DNA of 8,542 nt, taken from NCBI GenBank assembly GCA_045533895.1, contig JAZSIT010000083.1, positions 1 through 8,542 on the forward strand, given 5' to 3'. The notes under the pieces were generated by a model. That model made no database searches, was not told the origin of the DNA, and saw only the letters and a program-made list of their open reading frames with translations. The position numbers and the translations under genes were made by a program. This DNA is from SFLA01 sp045533895. GTDB lineage: Bacteria > Bacillota > Clostridia > Oscillospirales > CAG-382. Within the stretch, counting starts at the first letter, position 1. The number at the start of each line of letters is the position of its first letter. This document shows positions 5,600-8,542 of this stretch, one piece after another.

Positions 5600-7750
5600 A
5601 TGGATATTATTGCAAGAATAGCTGAAGAGCTCCGTATAAAAGTCACTCAGGCGGAGGCGGCTGTAAAACTTATAGACGAGGGGAATACCATTCCCTTTAT
5701 CGCACGTTACCGTAAAGAGGCAACCGGCTCTTTGGACGATACCGTGCTTCGTGATCTTGATGAAAAGCTCCGCGCATACCGCGCAGTTGAACAGCGCAGG
5801 GAAGAGGTGCGCCGTCTTATTACCGAGCAGGAGAAAATGACAGACGAGATAAACGTTGCCCTTGATAAGGCATCCACTGTTGCGGAAATAGACGATATAT
5901 ACCGTCCTTACCGTCCCAAGCGCAAGACCCGCGCATCTGTCGCCGCAGAGGCAGGACTCACTCCTCTTGCAGAGCTTATGCTGGCGCAGGAAAAGGATGT
6001 GGATATAGAAGCAGAGGCGGAGAAATATCTTAACCCCGAAAAGAAGATAGAAACCGCATCCGACGCACTTCACGGCGCAATGGATATTATTGCGGAGACT
6101 GTTTCGGATAACGCCGCTTTCCGTAAATGGATACGCGAATATACTATGAAAAACGGCTTGCTTTCCACTAAAGCAAAGACAGAAGAAGACAGTGTATACC
6201 GTATGTATTACGACAGAAGCGAGCCTCTTAAAAAGCTTGCCTCCCACCGCGTTCTTGCTATTGACCGTGGCGAGAAGGAAGGTTTTCTTTCGGTTAAAGT
6301 GGATGTTGACAAGGATTATATTGAGGGCTATCTTATAGGACAGACCGTTTCCAAGCAGATATGCTCCTCTACCCAATACGTTAAGGACGCGGTTATCGAT
6401 GGATACGAGCGTCTCATTGCTCCTTCTATACAGAACGAGGTGCGCAGTGATATTACCGCCGCCGCACAGGAACAGGCGATCAAGGTATTCGGTGAGAATT
6501 TGCGTAATCTCCTTCTTCAAGCGCCCGTAAAGGGTAAGGTGGTTATGGGCTTTGACCCCGCTTATCGTACCGGCTGTAAAATCGCCGTTGTTGGCGAAAA
6601 CGGTGAGGTTCTGGATACCACCGTGGTTTATCCCACTCCTCCCCAGAGTAAAACCGAGGACGCAGAGCGCGGGCTTACCGCTCTTATCAAAAAGCACGGA
6701 GTTGACATAATATCCATTGGTAACGGCACCGCCAGCAAGGAAAGCGAAATTTTTGTTTCCGGCCTTCTGCCCAAGCTTACCCGTCAGGTCAGCTATATTA
6801 TGACCAACGAGGCAGGCGCATCCGTTTATTCCGCATCTAAGCTTGCGGCAGAGGAATTTCCCCAGTTTGACGTTTCGTTGAGAAGTGCCGTATCTATCGC
6901 ACGCCGCGTGCAGGATCCTCTGGCAGAGCTTGTAAAGATCGACCCCAAGGCAATAGGTGTAGGTCAGTATCAGCACGATATGAACCCCAAGGAGCTTTCC
7001 GCTTCACTTGACGGTGTGGTAGAGGATGCTGTTTCTTCTGTGGGTGTAGACCTTAACTCCGCCTCTGTTTCTCTGCTTTCCCGCGTTGCAGGTATTACTT
7101 CAAAGACCGCCCGCGCAATTTATGATTACAGAAACGAAAACCGTCTTTTCACCTCCCGTGATGAGTTAAAAAAGGTAAAGGGTATCGGTGATAAAGCCTT
7201 TACCCAGTGTGCAGGCTTTTTGCGAGTGTCCGAGAGTGACGAGGTACTGGATAACACCGCAGTCCATCCCGAAAGCTATGAGTCCGCACGTATCCTTCTC
7301 AAAAAGCTGGGGTATACTGCGCAGGATGTAAGAGAGCGCAAAATTGATGATATTAAGGCAAAAGCCCAGCTTGTCGGTATGGAATCTCTGGCTGAGTCGG
7401 TAGGTGTCGGAGTGCCCACTCTTACCGATATGATAAACGAGCTTACCAAGCCGGGCAGAGACCCCAGAGACGAGCTTCCCAAGCCTATCCTCCGTACCGA
7501 TGCAATGGATATTTCTTCTCTTAAGCCCGGTATGGAATTTGTAGGTACAGTGCGTAATGTAGCGGATTTCGGCGCCTTTGTGGATATCGGCGTTCATCAG
7601 GACGGTCTGGTGCATATCTCCAAGCTGTCAAAGAGCTTTGTCCGCCGCGCGCAGGATGCCGCCAAGGTAGGCGAGATAATCAAGGTCCGCGTTATCGAGG
7701 TGGATGTAAATAAAAAACGCATTTCTCTTGAGCGAGTATTTGAAAAATAA
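5600..7750 (+). CDS. tex: Tex family RNA-binding transcription accessory protein
   Basis: Tex is a conserved cytoplasmic nucleic-acid-binding protein, related to eukaryotic Spt6, linked to transcription and RNA handling; its precise role is unsettled. From the ATG at 5600 it has 716 residues, the usual length. The N-terminal helical region includes the family segment EGNTIPFIARYRKEATGSLD (27-46). A YqgF/RNase H-like fold begins around GFDPAYRTGCK (317-327), with IGNGTASKE at 373-381 and TNEAGASVYSASKLAAEEFP at 402-421. Tandem helix-hairpin-helix elements follow: VAGITSKTARAIYDYR (496-511) and LKKVKGIGDKAFTQCAGFLR (523-542). The C-terminal S1 domain runs from about 641 to 713 (GTVRNVADFGAFVDIG, DGLVHIS). 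The gene is intact, has its own promoter, and ends one base before the next promoter's -35. Confidence 0.97.
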   Translation: MDIIARIAEELRIKVTQAEAAVKLIDEGNTIPFIARYRKEATGSLDDTVLRDLDEKLRAYRAVEQRREEVRRLITEQEKMTDEINVALDKASTVAEIDDIYRPYRPKRKTRASVAAEAGLTPLAELMLAQEKDVDIEAEAEKYLNPEKKIETASDALHGAMDIIAETVSDNAAFRKWIREYTMKNGLLSTKAKTEEDSVYRMYYDRSEPLKKLASHRVLAIDRGEKEGFLSVKVDVDKDYIEGYLIGQTVSKQICSSTQYVKDAVIDGYERLIAPSIQNEVRSDITAAAQEQAIKVFGENLRNLLLQAPVKGKVVMGFDPAYRTGCKIAVVGENGEVLDTTVVYPTPPQSKTEDAERGLTALIKKHGVDIISIGNGTASKESEIFVSGLLPKLTRQVSYIMTNEAGASVYSASKLAAEEFPQFDVSLRSAVSIARRVQDPLAELVKIDPKAIGVGQYQHDMNPKELSASLDGVVEDAVSSVGVDLNSASVSLLSRVAGITSKTARAIYDYRNENRLFTSRDELKKVKGIGDKAFTQCAGFLRVSESDEVLDNTAVHPESYESARILLKKLGYTAQDVRERKIDDIKAKAQLVGMESLAESVGVGVPTLTDMINELTKPGRDPRDELPKPILRTDAMDISSLKPGMEFVGTVRNVADFGAFVDIGVHQDGLVHISKLSKSFVRRAQDAAKVGEIIKVRVIEVDVNKKRISLERVFEK

Positions 7751-7779
7751 TTGACATATTGTCGGTTTTATTGTATAAT
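7751..7779 (+). promoter_or_regulatory. Consensus promoter of the hydrogenase-maturation operon
   Basis: TTGACA (7751-7756), a 17-base spacer and TATAAT (7774-7779) make a perfect sigma-A consensus. The -35 starts on the first base after the tex stop codon. Transcription would start near 7786. A short dyad GACA-TAT-TGTC (7753-7763) overlaps the -35 and could be an operator, but it is short enough to be chance. Confidence 0.88.
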
Positions 7780-7785
7780 TATCTT

Positions 7786-7852
7786 ACCCTGAAAGAAAGA
7801 TACGTTCTGACTTAAAGGCAACGGTAAAAAGTATATACCATAAGTGTTTTTT
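7786..7852 (+). promoter_or_regulatory. Leader RNA upstream of a terminator: candidate attenuator or riboswitch
   Basis: About 67 bases lie between the predicted start and the terminator. They hold competing complementary segments. GGTA (7823-7826) can pair with TACC at 7836-7839 or with ACC at the extreme 5' end (from 7786). GGCAA (7817-7821) is complementary to TTGCC (7851-7855), whose GCC is the outer part of the terminator's left arm, so it could act as an antiterminator. No ATG and no ribosome site were seen in the leader, so a leader peptide is unlikely. I could not match it to a known riboswitch consensus. The alternative folds are my inference by eye. Confidence 0.45.
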
Positions 7853-7885
7853 GCCGCGCCTTTTTGTAGGGCGCGGCTTTTCTTT
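7853..7885 (+). terminator. GC-rich intrinsic terminator inside the hydrogenase-operon leader
   Basis: GCCGCGCC (7853-7860) pairs perfectly with GGCGCGGC (7870-7877) around a 9-base loop. TTTTCTTT (7878-7885) follows. It serves any tex read-through and also sits inside the transcript of the downstream promoter, ending only about 6 bases before the AAAGGAGA ribosome site. Unless antitermination occurs, it should block expression of the two genes that follow. Confidence 0.88.
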
Positions 7886-7902
7886 ATGTAAAGGAGATTT
7901 TT

Positions 7903-8160
7903 ATGGAAACACGTATTGCAGTAATAAGCATAATAGTTGAAAAAAGCGATTCGGCAGAGAGCATAAACACTCTTCTTCACGAATACGGCGGATATATTAT
8001 CGGCAGAATGGGTATCCCTTACCGCAAGAGGAACGTAAATATCATCAGCATCGCACTTGAAGCACCTCAAAACACCGTTGCCGCCCTTTCGGGAAAAATC
8101 GGCAAGATAGACGGCGTAAGTGTAAAAACCGCATATTCGGGAGTTGTTTTTGATGACTGA
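7903..8160 (+). CDS. TM1266-family small regulator of the iron-only hydrogenase system
   Basis: This 85-residue protein resembles the TM1266 family, small ACT/NikR-C-like ferredoxin-fold proteins encoded beside [FeFe]-hydrogenase maturation genes and annotated as putative regulators; the ligand is not established. The pattern is a first strand RIAVISIIVE (4-13), a helix with SAESINTLLHEYG (17-29), the characteristic IIGRMGIPYRKRNVNIISI (32-50), a second helix around TVAALSGKIGKIDG (58-71) and a last strand VSVKTAYSGV (72-81). It has no DNA-binding domain, so any regulatory action would be by ligand sensing or protein contact. The ATG at 7903 is 6-7 bases after AAAGGAGA (7890-7897). Its end overlaps the hydE start by 8 bases, implying coupled synthesis, and it lies behind a leader terminator. 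Confidence 0.88.
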   Translation: METRIAVISIIVEKSDSAESINTLLHEYGGYIIGRMGIPYRKRNVNIISIALEAPQNTVAALSGKIGKIDGVSVKTAYSGVVFDD

Positions 8161-8542
8161 ATACGCAAAAAAACTTCTTGAAAACCGCTTTCTCTCGGAA
8201 CAAGAATATGCGCTTCTCATCCGTGAGCATACGGAAGAGGACGCTCGTATTCTTGGGGAAGAAGCCTGCCGTATCAGAAATGAGATATACGGTCCTCACG
8301 TCTATATCCGCGGACTTATCGAGATAAGCAATATTTGCAAAAACGATTGTCTGTATTGCGGTATCCGACGCAGTAACACAAGCTGTGCCCGTTACCGTCT
8401 TACTCACGAGGATATACTTTCCTGCTGTGAGGAGGGATATTCTCTGGGCTTCCGTACCTTCGTGCTTCAAGGCGGAGAGGACGGCTATTATACCGACGAT
8501 GTTTTGCGCGGTATAGTCAGTGATATTAAAAATCGGTTTACC
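8153..8542 (+). CDS. hydE: [FeFe] hydrogenase H-cluster radical SAM maturase HydE, N-terminal part (3' end outside window)
   Basis: HydE is one of three maturases (with HydF and HydG) that build the di-iron subcluster of [FeFe] hydrogenase; it acts on an iron-CO-cyanide species made by HydG, by radical SAM chemistry. The first 130 residues are present and the frame is open to the window end. Residues 52-60 (IRGLIEISN) lead into the radical SAM cluster motif C62-x3-C66-x2-C69 within ICKNDCLYCGIRRSN. FVLQGGEDGYYTD (103-115) follows, matching the family's LQxGED segment. The ATG at 8153 lies inside the preceding gene, in another frame, with GGGAG (8139-8143) 9 bases before it. Biotin-synthase-like relatives such as PylB share the fold, but the TM1266 partner and GIRR context favour HydE. 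Confidence 0.93.
   Translation, partial: MTEYAKKLLENRFLSEQEYALLIREHTEEDARILGEEACRIRNEIYGPHVYIRGLIEISNICKNDCLYCGIRRSNTSCARYRLTHEDILSCCEEGYSLGFRTFVLQGGEDGYYTDDVLRGIVSDIKNRFT

Noticed and set aside
5576..6976. Long open frame of 466 codons on the - strand opposite tex
   Set aside because: Lies wholly opposite an intact, motif-complete tex gene; its translation shows no recognisable domain and no ribosome site was evident. It is a mirror effect of tex codon use.
7845..7892. Short GTG-initiated leader peptide running through the terminator hairpin
   Set aside because: About 15 codons with no ribosome site, rare start codon and no run of regulatory codons.
7768..8220. 150-codon open frame on the - strand across the leader and small regulator
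   Set aside because: Opposite the promoter, terminator and TM1266-family gene; no recognisable domain or initiation signal.
8045..8470. 141-codon open frame on the - strand opposite hydE
   Set aside because: Antisense to the radical SAM motif region of hydE, with no family resemblance.

Overview
The window reads as chromosomal DNA of an anaerobic, low-to-mid GC Gram-positive bacterium, most likely a clostridial (Oscillospirales/Ruminococcaceae-like) gut-type Firmicute. This rests on strong AGGAGG-type ribosome sites, near-consensus sigma-A promoters, tightly packed same-strand genes, and the start of an [FeFe]-hydrogenase maturation operon, which implies strict anaerobiosis. The assignment is inferred from gene content and signals; no phylogenetic marker was compared. 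All recognised genes lie on the + strand. I see no tRNA, rRNA, CRISPR array, insertion sequence or phage gene.

Region 1 (1-3843) is a coupled genome-maintenance and RNA-modification cluster. It holds the C-terminal part of an SbcC/YhaN-like coiled-coil ATPase, then recG (branched-DNA helicase), then a dusB-type tRNA-dihydrouridine synthase. Each junction is a one-base stop/start overlap (TAATG, TGATG), so the three are probably co-transcribed and translationally coupled.

Region 2 (3844-5538) is a monocistronic unit for an NCS2 purine permease. It has its own consensus promoter, a roughly 110-nt leader with a strong hairpin ending in a G8 run, an ideal Shine-Dalgarno and a strong intrinsic terminator. 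The -10 element sits inside the left arm of a long inverted repeat with a T-tract, so the same DNA may stop read-through from dusB yet be harmless to the permease transcript.

Region 3 (5540-7750) is tex, a full-length YqgF-fold/helix-hairpin-helix/S1 protein with its own promoter.

Region 4 (7751-8542) starts with a perfect consensus promoter directly after the tex stop codon. About 70 nt of leader and a GC-rich intrinsic terminator follow, placed just ahead of the ribosome site of a TM1266-family small regulator that overlaps hydE by 8 bases. HydE runs off the window end. This promoter-leader-terminator-operon arrangement looks like transcription attenuation of hydrogenase maturation. It is the best candidate here for something undescribed, since I could not match the leader to a known riboswitch class.
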